From NCBI GenBank assembly GCA_003116975.1, contig BGKB01000093.1, positions 62,001 through 126,000 of the forward strand: DNA of 64,000 bases. The letters run 5' to 3'. How positions within the stretch are numbered: the stretch's first letter is position 1; each line of letters begins with the position of its first letter. The notes under the pieces were generated by a model, which was given only the letters and a program-made list of their open reading frames with translations, made no database searches and was not told where the DNA came from. Shown one piece after another: positions 39,321 to 48,140 of this stretch. A program made the translations under genes and the position numbers. This stretch comes from Aurantiochytrium sp. KH105. Lineage: Eukaryota > Sar > Bigyra > Thraustochytrida > Thraustochytriidae.

Positions 39321-40684
39321 GTGCGCACGAGGTCGCTCTGCACCTGCGCGCCGCGGACCGGCCAGACCGACACGGGAAAAGAAGATCGCTCTTCTTTCCT
39401 TCCTTCCTTTCCTTCCTGGCCTCTCCAATTCTTCCTTTTTTCCTTCTTTCCTTTCCTCGACTTGCTTGCTGGCTTGGTTGAGAGAGAAAACCCACCATGG
39501 CCAAAGCCGGGTGCACGCTAGCTCACTGTCGTCACTATCTTCCTTCCTTGCCTTGCCTTGCGTTGCCAAGTTGTGTCATCCTCCTCACGATGCCGGCCAC
39601 GATAGCCGACCGACCGCCGTGCCTGCGTCGCCCTGCACGCGCGTGCGCGTCGCAGTCGCCCGCGTTCCTCGCGCCGCTGCTCCGTCGGTCAGTTGGCCGG
39701 TCGGTCGGTCGGTCGGTGTCGCCTCGGCGGCAGGCGCATCACGAATCGCATCACATCGCTTCCCCGGCGCAGCATCTGCGCTGGCTGCAGCGCGAACGCG
39801 AACGCGGGAAAAGCTCGAATTCGCGCCTTCATTTGCAATGCAAATCCATCCATCTTGCCGAGCTTGCCTTCGTTGGAGAACAAACCTGCAGCAGCTGCAG
39901 CTGCTGGTTGTTGCAGCTGGCTGTTGAAGTTATCGAGCACGGCGGCCGCTCGCTCGTTATCCACCCCTGGCCGCAGACCGCGGCTGGGCACGGAGGGAGG
40001 CCGCTGAAAGCGCGGCGCCGGGAAGCCGCTAGCTTTGGCTCCCATGCATTGCAATGGCTCGTGGCGCCTGCTCCAGACTCGGTTGCCTTCGAAGCTTGCT
40101 TGTTTTGTCACAGCCGCAGGCCGCGCCCGCGTAACCGGAACCCTAGGCCGCCCTAGCGGGCAGGACTCTTGACTAGGGAGGGAGGGAGAGAGAGAAAGAA
40201 AGAAGAAAAGGGAGAGGGAGAAAGGAGGAGAGGGAGGAAGGAAGAGGAAGCAGCCGCACGAAGCTGCGGGAACGCTGTGGGGAAAGAGGGTGGCAGGGCG
40301 GGAGGGGGCAACGCGGGAGTTCGCATGCGCTGACCGTGCGGAGCGGCGGAGGCCCAGGCGAGGCCCTGCTTGTGCTGTTGCTGAAGATTGGTAGCGGTAG
40401 CCACTTGATTGATGGTGACTGACATGAGTGCTTGTTTGAAGCGAGGCGATCGAGACGGTCTCCTCAGTATCACGACCCGGGTTCTCTCGCCATTGCTTGG
40501 TCTCCGGAGCCCAGAGCAGTGGTCTGCTGGCTGTGCTGGCCGGACGGCCGGACGTCCGTGGCGGCTGGCGGCTGGCTGGTTGGCTGTCCTGTCCGTCCTG
40601 GCTGACCGGCCGGTCGGTGGCCGACTATCTGTGGCCTTGTGTTACTGGATCGTTTGTACGGTTCGTTTGTCTGCTGCTGCTTGC

Positions 40685-40686
<2 letters not shown>

Positions 40687-40734
<48 letters not shown>

Positions 40735-40735
40735 C
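40687..40735. repeat. (CTGT)n microsatellite, about 12 units
   Basis: Nearly perfect CTGT run; the same motif on the opposite strand (CAGA) occurs at 50996-51033. Confidence 0.95.
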
Positions 40736-41624
40736 GTTTGTCCTCTGTGATGTTATTATTATAGCGAGGTCCACGTTCGCGGGCTCGCAGGCTCGCGGGG
40801 CCACCCCAACCAAGCAACCGACCGGTCCGTCGACAAGGCGCAAGCATGCCATGCATGGCACCGGCCGGCAAGCCGCTGCCGCCGCGAGTCCATGCTCCCG
40901 GCCCCATCCGTGGCCGCCGCATCCACCAGCCAGCCGCATCCAGCCCGGCCGCCCTGTCTCCTGGCTTTCCTCCTTTCTTTCATTCATTCTTTTCTATTTC
41001 TTTCTTTCTTGGGTTGGTCGCCCTGCTCGCTCTCTCTCTCTCTTCCTCGCCCCCTCATTTTGTTTCGCTTCGATGTTTTCCCGGGTGCCGCGAAAGTCCC
41101 GCGCTGCCCCTCCCTGCCTCCCTCTGCCGGCTCAGCGCCGCGCTGACTGCCTGAGCTAGCTGGGCCACCCTCCCCCTCCTTCTCTCCTTTCCCCTTGGCC
41201 GCGGCGACGCAGCGCCCTCCGTCGTGGCCCCTCGTCTTCAGGCAGCTTCGTCGCTGTCGGATGCACGCTCCATCCAAGCCAGCCAGGCAATGAGCCAACT
41301 CCTCGCCGCGCTCGCAGCAGGCAGCGCCGCGCAGCAGGCAGCGCCGCGCAGTGGAGCCGCCCGTGTCTCGCGCGCCTCCCCCGCGAGCAAGTTCCTGGCC
41401 CGCCCGAGCTCGTCGACCTGGCGCGGCCTCCATCGATCGCCTCATCGCTCGCCTCCATCGCCCTCGCATTTTTGAAATCCGCAGCGCGAGCGCCCGTGCC
41501 TCGCCCGTGCCGCGCCCGGCGAGGCGAAGCCAGGAGAGCAAGGCGAGGCGAGGCGAGGCGGGGCGGGGCGAGCAAACCCCAAGCGCGAGGCAGCCAGGCA
41601 GCCAGAGCCGCGTCGCGACCGCGC

Positions 41625-44600
41625 ATGGCCGCGGCGGCTGCGCGGCGGGAGCTCCGTGCGGAGCGGCGGCGCAAGCGGCAGCGGCGAGGCGCAGAGGGCG
41701 CGCTGCGCAGGGGCGCGGCGGGCCGGCAGGAGGCGGCCTCGCGCGGGGCGCGTGACGAGGCGGCGCGCGGCGGCGCGCGGCGGCGGCGGCGCGCGGCGCA
41801 GCAGCAGCAGCAGCAGCAGCAGATGAAGCGCGGAGGCGTCTTGTCGGGCCTCGGCGCCAAGCGCGTGCTGCCGGGCAAGAACTTCTTCTTCGCGGGCATC
41901 GGCATGCAGAGCAGCCACGCCAGCAGCGCGCGGCAGCCCGCGTGCCCCGCGGACGCGGCTGCTACAGCGACGCCGACAGCGACGCCGGCAATGTCTGCCC
42001 CGGCGAGCGCGAGCGAGGCACCACCTGCATCGTCATCGCCATCGCCATCGAGCGCGGGCCCGTGCCCATGTTCTCCATCGTCGCCTCCTTCTGCCTGGGC
42101 CCCTTTACAGGCCTCCGCACGCGACAGCGACGCCGCTGGAGCCACACAGGACCAAAGAGACGCGCCGTCATCCCCGTCCTCCGCATCTGCATCTCCCTCC
42201 CCTCCGAGGCCTCCCTCCCCGGCCGCGGCCTTCGCAGCGACGGCGCCCTCCGAGGCCTCCGACCGCCCAGGGCACGCCGCGGCACCTGCTGCAGCGGCCG
42301 CTGAGCCGGAGTCCGCGGCGCCCGCGCTCTCGAGCGAGGCCGCCGCCACCCGTGGCCCCCCGGGAAAAGGAGACGCAGAGGCAGAAGCAGAAGCAGAAGC
42401 AGAAGCGAAGGGCGGAGAAGGCGAGGAAGAAGCGGGAAAAACGAGAGGCGGCGGCGGTAACAGCAATACCAGCAGCGGCAGAAACCCAACCACCGCGGCG
42501 CCAACCACCTCCGGCCGCGGCCAGCAGCAGCGGCAGCAGCACGCCCCGCGCGCGCGCGAGGAGCAGCAGCGGCAGGCGGCGGCGATGATGATGATGGCGG
42601 AGACCGGCGCCGCGCCCGAGCGCGCGGCAGCAGCAGCAAGCGGCAGCAGCAAGCAGGGGCTCGCGACGTCGCCGGCGGCGTCGCCGGCGACCGGTGACGG
42701 GCCCCTTCATCAAGCCGGAGACAGCAGCAGCAACAATCAGCGCAGAGAGGAGGAGAAAGAGGAGGGGCCAACCGGCGGCGCCGTTGCGCGCCTCGGGCCG
42801 CTCGGGAGAGGAGTGGGCGGAGCAGGGGTCGGGCTTAAGCGCGTCGTGTCGCAGGCCGCCAGCGACGCGGACCTCGCCTCGCTCCTGCGCAGGCGCGTCA
42901 AGGACGCGCGCATCACGATCAGCGGCTTCGCGGCCGTCTCGGCGCCCAAGCGCTTCGTCGTGTACCGCGTCGAGGTCCACTGCGGAGGCGAGGTGCGCTG
43001 GCAGGTCTTTCGCCGCTTCTCGGCCTTTCTCACGCTCGAGTACAGCTTGGGCCAGCTCCAGCGCGACTTTGTCGAGTGCCTGCCCGCGCTGCCCCAGCGG
43101 CTCAGCTACGAACTGTCGGACCAACTCCTGCACGAGCGCGCCGCGGGACTCAACTTTTGGCTGCGCAGTGTCGCCGATCTCTGGGGACGCATCCCCTCGC
43201 TCGGCCCGCACTCCCGCGCACGCTGCAGCGACTTTCTCTGCAACACCATCGTCAGCTTTCTCTCTGAAAAGGCCGGCCACTCCCCGCTCTGCCCCGGCGA
43301 CCGCATCGTCACTCTCGACCTCGATCGCCGCTGCCCGAGCCCTGGCACCCTCTGCTCCGACGCAGACCTTACTTCGGACGAGGAAGGCGAAAAGAAAACC
43401 GGGTCCAACGCCCAAGCCGACGCAGCCACCGCAGCCTCCTCACCCGCGAGATCCAACAACAACAACAACAACAACAACAGCGAGCAGAATAACAGCAACG
43501 ACATGTCCACCGCAACAAATGCCACCTCGGACGCTGACTACGATGGCATGATGTGCTGCGACGTCAACAGCCGCGCGCCCCCCACCAAGGGCGCCGACTG
43601 CGGCGACGCCGCCGCGTGTAAGCCCATCTGCTGCCCCGCCGAACAGCGTCCCGAACCCACCTCGACGCCCACCCCCGAGTCTTCCTCGCCCTGCCCCGCA
43701 GCCGCATGTGAAGTCTCCGACGAGTACGTTCTGCGCAAGGTCATCGGCAAGGGCTCTTTTGGAGAGGTCTTTCTGGCCACCCGCAAGGACGGTCCCGCTG
43801 CCGTCGACACCCCGGCCTCGCCAACCCGGGCAAACAAGGCCACCTCCGCCATCAAGACCTTTGCCGTCAAGGCGCTCGGCAAAGCAGAGACGGTGCGTCG
43901 CAAACAAACGCGCCGCATCGAGACCGAACGTCGATGCATGATTGAGGGTCGCGGATGCCCCTTTATCGTCAACCTCGAGGCCGCTCTCATGTCCGACTCG
44001 CACCTCTTCTTTATCCAAGAATTCTGTTCCGGTGGCGAGTTGTACTTCCACTTGGACGTTCACGGCAAGTTCTCCAGCAGACTCGCACGCTTTATCGCTG
44101 GCGAGTGTGCTCTGGCCCTTGCCCATTTGCACGAACGTGGATGCGTCTACCGCGACCTCAAACCCGAAAACATCATGATCGACGCCGAGGGCCATGTCAA
44201 GCTCGTTGACTTTGGTTTGGCCCGCATTGGCATCTCTCAACCCCACCAAGGTGCCATCTCTTTTGTCGGCACCACCGAGTACCTTTCGCCCGAAATGCTG
44301 AAAAAGACCGGTCACGGCTTTGCCGTCGACTACTGGGCTCTCGGCATGGTCCTCTACGAAATGCTCACTGGTCTCCCACCCTGGTACTCGGACGATAAAA
44401 AAGCCGTCACGCGCGGTATTTGCGAGGGCCACGTTGAATTTCCCGCAAACGAGGTCAGCCGCAATGCGCGTTCGCTCATCCGCAGTCTCCTCATCAAGGA
44501 CCCGCGCAAGCGACTCGGTTCTGCCGCTGGCGTCAAAGAAATTAGCGAGCATCCTTACTTTGCTCCGCTCGACTTTGTCAAACTCGCCGCCAAGCGCATC

Positions 44601-44804
44601 AAACCTCCCTTTGTCCCGAGCGCGCGTTCCTCGCCGCTCGACACCTCATGCTTTGACTACAATTTTACCTCGCTCCCTGCTCGTGTGCCAGCCTTCAAGG
44701 ATTCAAAGACACGCGTCAAGGACGAGGCTCTTGTCGCCTCTGCGCAAGCGGAGGGCGTCTGGTCTGGATTTTCCTATGCGCCCCATGCGCTTTCGGAAAA
44801 CTAG
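41625..44804 (+). CDS. PX-domain AGC-family protein kinase (SGK/RSK-like)
   Basis: 1059 residues from ATG 41625. The first ~400 residues are low complexity (Arg/Ala, a Gln run, Ser/Pro/Ala, Gly). A PX domain follows at ~408-548 (VVYRVEVHCGGEVRWQVFRRFSAFLTLE...), expected to bind phosphoinositides on endosomes. The kinase runs from ~698: glycine loop IGKGSFGEV, AVKAL Lys, catalytic YRDLKPENIM (~841), VDFGLAR (~861), activation-loop GTTEYLSPEML and DYWALGMVLYEMLTG, ending with RLGSAAGVKEISEHPYF. The AGC tail (FVPSARSS.., YNFTSLPARVPAF) lacks a clear FxxFS/T-Y hydrophobic motif. PX plus AGC kinase recalls SGK3 and RPS6KC1. The probable role is growth or endosomal signalling. A GTG/TTG-type upstream extension was rejected, since eukaryotic starts are ATG. 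ATG 41823 is an alternative start. Confidence 0.88.
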   Translation: MAAAAARRELRAERRRKRQRRGAEGALRRGAAGRQEAASRGARDEAARGGARRRRRAAQQQQQQQQMKRGGVLSGLGAKRVLPGKNFFFAGIGMQSSHASSARQPACPADAAATATPTATPAMSAPASASEAPPASSSPSPSSAGPCPCSPSSPPSAWAPLQASARDSDAAGATQDQRDAPSSPSSASASPSPPRPPSPAAAFAATAPSEASDRPGHAAAPAAAAAEPESAAPALSSEAAATRGPPGKGDAEAEAEAEAEAKGGEGEEEAGKTRGGGGNSNTSSGRNPTTAAPTTSGRGQQQRQQHAPRAREEQQRQAAAMMMMAETGAAPERAAAAASGSSKQGLATSPAASPATGDGPLHQAGDSSSNNQRREEEKEEGPTGGAVARLGPLGRGVGGAGVGLKRVVSQAASDADLASLLRRRVKDARITISGFAAVSAPKRFVVYRVEVHCGGEVRWQVFRRFSAFLTLEYSLGQLQRDFVECLPALPQRLSYELSDQLLHERAAGLNFWLRSVADLWGRIPSLGPHSRARCSDFLCNTIVSFLSEKAGHSPLCPGDRIVTLDLDRRCPSPGTLCSDADLTSDEEGEKKTGSNAQADAATAASSPARSNNNNNNNNSEQNNSNDMSTATNATSDADYDGMMCCDVNSRAPPTKGADCGDAAACKPICCPAEQRPEPTSTPTPESSSPCPAAACEVSDEYVLRKVIGKGSFGEVFLATRKDGPAAVDTPASPTRANKATSAIKTFAVKALGKAETVRRKQTRRIETERRCMIEGRGCPFIVNLEAALMSDSHLFFIQEFCSGGELYFHLDVHGKFSSRLARFIAGECALALAHLHERGCVYRDLKPENIMIDAEGHVKLVDFGLARIGISQPHQGAISFVGTTEYLSPEMLKKTGHGFAVDYWALGMVLYEMLTGLPPWYSDDKKAVTRGICEGHVEFPANEVSRNARSLIRSLLIKDPRKRLGSAAGVKEISEHPYFAPLDFVKLAAKRIKPPFVPSARSSPLDTSCFDYNFTSLPARVPAFKDSKTRVKDEALVASAQAEGVWSGFSYAPHALSEN

Positions 44805-45378
44805 ACATCCGTAGATCATCCCCTGCTGAAACTCAAAACAAAACGTAACCTACATCTACCATTCCTGTATGAAGACTAGAGAGAGGGAGAGAGAGAGAGA
44901 GATAAAGAAAGGAAGACGGACTCTTTGCCTGCCGCACGCAGTCGCTCACTCCTTTCACATGTGCGCGCAGCGATGCAGGCGCGCCTTTCTCTCTCTCTCT
45001 CTCGCTCTCTGCAGGACCATAATTTTATAACAACCTTTCATTATTTTGTTGGTGTGTGAATCACAACTTTGCAACCTGTGAATCCCGTTTTCGGAACCCC
45101 ACACGTCGCTCCTTCCCTTTCTTGGAGTGAGAAAGTAGCGCATCCATATCATAAAAGAACAACCGCGAGGTAAAGAAAGCATTATTCGTAGAATAAAACA
45201 GAGCGGCGGAGAAACAACCGGCTGTGAGTTCACTCGCGCATGTTGCTCCGTAACCGCGGTCACGCGGAACAATTACTACAAGTAAAACAGGAATAGAGAA
45301 AGCCTTTCAATTGCCTTCTTGTTCTTCAAACGCTTGAGCTTGTTATTTTATTGTTCTCTTCATCGTGACTACAACATT
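44805..45378. other. Convergent spacer with GA and CT arms
   Basis: 3' flanks of the PX kinase and ESF1. A GA run at 44878-44902 and a CT run at 44987-45010 could pair across ~85 bases. No gene. Confidence 0.5.
44878..45010. repeat. Inverted GA/CT dinucleotide arms
   Basis: Left arm GA-rich (about 25 bp), right arm CT-rich (about 24 bp); complementary, potentially forming a long hairpin in either 3' UTR. Confidence 0.7.
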
Positions 45379-47712
45379 CTATTTCGATGCGGCAAACTTC
45401 TTCTTCTTGGACGCCTTGGCTTGTTCGAGCGCCTTGGCTCTCCGCTTAATAGACTCCACCGTGGTCTGTAAGCGATCAGAAGTGTTGTCGGCACCAGCAC
45501 CAGCACCTGAAGCACCAGGCCCGGTATCGCCGCCACGGCGCTGAAGCGCCTTTTTGGCTCCGCGTTTGCGCAGCTGCTCGTCCTCGAAGGCACGCATGCC
45601 GCGAGTGTCCTTGTACTGGGAGTTTGTACGATCGACGGCAAAGTCAGGGTCATCGTACAATGTATTAAACCGAGCGTCCGAAGTATCCACCTGAAAGTCG
45701 TCCTCGCGAGCGGCCTTGACCGCCTCTTCCTTGCGCTCGCGCTTCTTGCCACGCAGCTTTGATTTCTTCTTGATCAAACGCTCGCCTTCAACAATCGCCT
45801 TGTAGTCAAACCCTTCCAAGCCCTTGCCCTTTTTACGATCCTGCTCACTAAGTAGCAAGAGCTCGAGCTCGGCCTGCTCGCGCTTGCGACGTGCGTCCTC
45901 GTCAATTTCTTCGTTTTCGCTGTCGTTATCGTCCTCGCGCTCTTGTTCTTCCTTTTGTTTTTGCGCCTTTGATTTACGCTTTGACTTTTTGCTCTCACTC
46001 GCGAAAAAGGTGTCATTGAAGCCATCGTTCGCGCTCGCCTCCACGTCGTGCTGCTTCTCTTCTTCTTGCTGCTGCTGTTTCTTGTTCTTTTTGGCATTCT
46101 TCTTGGCCGCGCCCTTTTCTTCGTCTTCGGGGACAAACACATATTCGTGGTCAAAGTCCTCGTCGCTTGCCGCAGCGCCGCTCTTCTTCTTCTTTGGCAC
46201 TTCGTCAGCATTGTCATCATCCTCGTCATCGTCTTCCGAGTCGGACGCCAGAAGAGCCGCGCGCAGACTGGCGCGGTACGCCATGGCATCGCCGCGACTT
46301 GCGGCCGCTTTCTTTCTCATTTTCTTGCTGCCGCCAGCTCGAGCACTGACATCGTGCTCATCCTCTTCGTCCTTATCCTCTTCTTCTTCTTCGTCCTCTT
46401 CGTCCTCGTCCGAGGAAGACGCAATAAACGCTTCAAGCTCGCGCTCACCAATTACAGTTTCCTCCTTGCCCTTTTGCGATTTGGCGCGCCACTTGCGCAG
46501 CTTGAGTCGGTCGTGATCCTCTTCGTCCCACGTGAGCTGCACTTTCGTGCTTTGCAAAGCCTTGGTGATAAAGTCAGGGGCACGGTAGTCTTCCGAAACG
46601 TCGGTGACGCGATCGCGAACGGGACGCTCAATCTCGAGGCCGTCAGGGACAAAGCGCAAGTCGAATGTGATGGAAGAACGCTCGAACTCGACGCCGTCGC
46701 ATTCCTTGTACACGTGGTCAGCGGCCTCGACAGAGTTGAACTCAACAATGGCGAAATAATACTTGAGCTTGTCCAACTCGTACTTGCGAAGTTTTTCCAT
46801 ATCAAAATCTGCGCCCTCATTCGCTTCCTGCTCTCCAGCGAGCTCAAAATCTGTTGGATCATTGAGGGCGACCGTGCGGCGTTCAATGCCCTCGACACGA
46901 GGGCCATGCATTTCCTCCTCCTGCAGACGCTTTTCGCCAAATTCACTCTGGTACACTGTGACGGAGCGGATGACACCGCCAACCGGCAAGAAAGACTGCA
47001 GCGCTACGAGAATGTCCTGGGCGCGCAGACGAGACCAGTCGAGATTCTGCACGGCAATTCGCGAGGTCGAGTCTCCGACGGGAATGTCCTCTTCCTCTTC
47101 CTCCTCTTCTTCAGCATTTTCGAGGTCCTCGAATGATGAAATGCTCGAGTCCGAATCCGAATCCGAATCAGAGTCAGCGCCCTCAACCTCACCGCGTGCA
47201 AGCTTGTTCAAGTACGCGAGGCGGTCATCGCTCGCATCGTCGGTCTCGGCGGCGGCTTTGGACTTGGACTTGGTCTTGGTCGGCGTCCTCTTGGAAGACT
47301 TTGCCTTGGCAGTTGTGACGTCTTCATCCTGGCCGCTCTCCTCTGCATCGTCTTGGTCTTCTTCGTCGTCGCTTTCGAGCTTGTAGTATCGTTTGAGGTC
47401 GGCGCCCGGAGCCCGCTCCTTCTTGCTGAGCTTGCGGCCGTACTTGTCGACACGAGGGCCAGCGCCACTGACAAAGTCTTCGTCTTCAAAGATTTGCTTG
47501 AACCTCGAATCAATACGGACCTTGCTGCTGTCCTTTGCGTTTCTGGCGAACTTGGCGCTGTACTGGACCTCCTTGAAGCGGTCGTCATTGATCTCGTCCA
47601 TGACGTTCTGCTCGCGGGCGTCCCTCGGCGTCTGCTTCTTGGCGCTCTTCTTCTTGGTCGACGACGACTTCGCCGTCGCGGGCGTCTGCCTCTGCGCGCC
47701 CTCGCGCGCCAT
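45379..47712 (-). CDS. ESF1: ESF1 homolog, pre-rRNA processing factor
   Basis: 777 residues from ATG 47712 (MAREGAQRQ). ESF1 is a nucleolar factor of the small-subunit processome needed for early 18S rRNA maturation. Family hallmarks are visible: DDRFKEVQYSAKF and VRIDSRFKQIFED near the N-terminus, ESF1 RRM-like core (RIAVQNLDWSRLRAQDILVAL, VIRSVTVYQSEFG, YYFAIVEFNSVEAADHVYKECDG, FDLRFVPDGLEI), then ITKALQSTKVQLTWDE, and near the C-terminus DTSDARFNTLYDDPDFAVDRTNSQYKDT. Long Asp/Glu and Lys-rich tracts separate these blocks, as in other nucleolar proteins. An upstream in-frame ATG at 48039 would add 109 leader-like residues. It is divergent from the PRP38-like gene with only 428 bp between start codons. 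Confidence 0.92.
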   Translation of the reverse strand: MAREGAQRQTPATAKSSSTKKKSAKKQTPRDAREQNVMDEINDDRFKEVQYSAKFARNAKDSSKVRIDSRFKQIFEDEDFVSGAGPRVDKYGRKLSKKERAPGADLKRYYKLESDDEEDQDDAEESGQDEDVTTAKAKSSKRTPTKTKSKSKAAAETDDASDDRLAYLNKLARGEVEGADSDSDSDSDSSISSFEDLENAEEEEEEEEDIPVGDSTSRIAVQNLDWSRLRAQDILVALQSFLPVGGVIRSVTVYQSEFGEKRLQEEEMHGPRVEGIERRTVALNDPTDFELAGEQEANEGADFDMEKLRKYELDKLKYYFAIVEFNSVEAADHVYKECDGVEFERSSITFDLRFVPDGLEIERPVRDRVTDVSEDYRAPDFITKALQSTKVQLTWDEEDHDRLKLRKWRAKSQKGKEETVIGERELEAFIASSSDEDEEDEEEEEDKDEEDEHDVSARAGGSKKMRKKAAASRGDAMAYRASLRAALLASDSEDDDEDDDNADEVPKKKKSGAAASDEDFDHEYVFVPEDEEKGAAKKNAKKNKKQQQQEEEKQHDVEASANDGFNDTFFASESKKSKRKSKAQKQKEEQEREDDNDSENEEIDEDARRKREQAELELLLLSEQDRKKGKGLEGFDYKAIVEGERLIKKKSKLRGKKRERKEEAVKAAREDDFQVDTSDARFNTLYDDPDFAVDRTNSQYKDTRGMRAFEDEQLRKRGAKKALQRRGGDTGPGASGAGAGADNTSDRLQTTVESIKRRAKALEQAKASKKKKFAASK

Positions 47713-48140
47713 GGCCCCTCCCTCCTTCTCGCGCGCTCGACCTCGCTTGCTCGCTTGGCCTCTGCTCTGGGCCAGTGGCCACCACCCGGAACTGGCTGGC
47801 TGGTCGAAGGAGAATTGGCGCCCGGGGTCCGGTGGGCGCGCACCGCGCCCGGCGAGTGCGGATGTGCACCGGACCGCGCGCGGGGCGAGCCTCGTTTTCC
47901 TTTTTTCTTTTTCCTTTTTTCTTTCGCAGAGCGACAATACGAGAACGCGCACGCCGCGCCGCGCAGGCAGACCGAGACGCTCGTGCGCGCAAGCCGCGGG
48001 CGCGGCGCGCGAGGGCGCGGCTGGGCGGAAGCCCGCCATCGTATTTTCTGGGCTTGGTTGCCTTGCTTCTTCGGGCGGGCGCGTGGAAAGGAGGGAGAGC
48101 TAGCTAGCTAGCTAGCTAGCTGCTGAGAGACGAAGGGAAG
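47713..48140. promoter_or_regulatory. Bidirectional promoter between ESF1 and PRP38-like genes
   Basis: 428 bp shared by two RNA-processing genes. Contains a C/T-rich tract at about 47893-47930 and an array of TAGC units ending ~20 bp before the PRP38-like ATG. Confidence 0.6.
48097..48121. repeat. (TAGC)n palindromic tetranucleotide array
   Basis: About six AGCT/TAGC units, self-complementary, located 20 bp upstream of the ATG at 48141 and therefore probably in or at the start of the leader. Confidence 0.9.

Larger units (their letters stand above)
37378..41624. other. Gene-free region of 4.2 kb, rich in simple repeats
   Basis: I find no convincing gene. Long open frames here (for example 38139-39521 +) are Ser/Arg/Pro-rich and mirror repeats on both strands. 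Tracts include CCCTG, CATC, CTGT, GGTC and polypyrimidine runs. The last few hundred bases should be the promoter and leader of the PX-kinase gene. Confidence 0.5.

Noticed and set aside
38139..39521. 460-residue open frame in the gene-free region
   Set aside because: Composition is Ser/Arg/Pro/His from simple repeats, overlapping equally long frames on the other strand; no domain.
41472..41624. Extended PX-kinase start at 41472
   Set aside because: The first codon is TTG, not an ATG, and the extension is GAGGC-repeat coded.
41156..42652. 498-residue open frame antisense to the PX-kinase N-terminus
   Set aside because: Ala/Gly/Arg/Ser runs mirror the repeat-rich sense strand; no domain, and the sense frame continues into PX and kinase domains.
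42168..44552. Long antisense frames (415 and 370 residues) over the PX and kinase domains
   Set aside because: They are complements of a clear PX-AGC kinase frame; GC-ending codons create antisense open frames.
46048..47386. 362- and 207-residue plus-strand frames opposite ESF1
   Set aside because: Antisense shadows of the acidic ESF1 repeats.
47713..48039. 109-residue N-terminal extension of ESF1
   Set aside because: Leader-like sequence and overlap with the bidirectional promoter; ESF1 similarity begins after ATG 47712.
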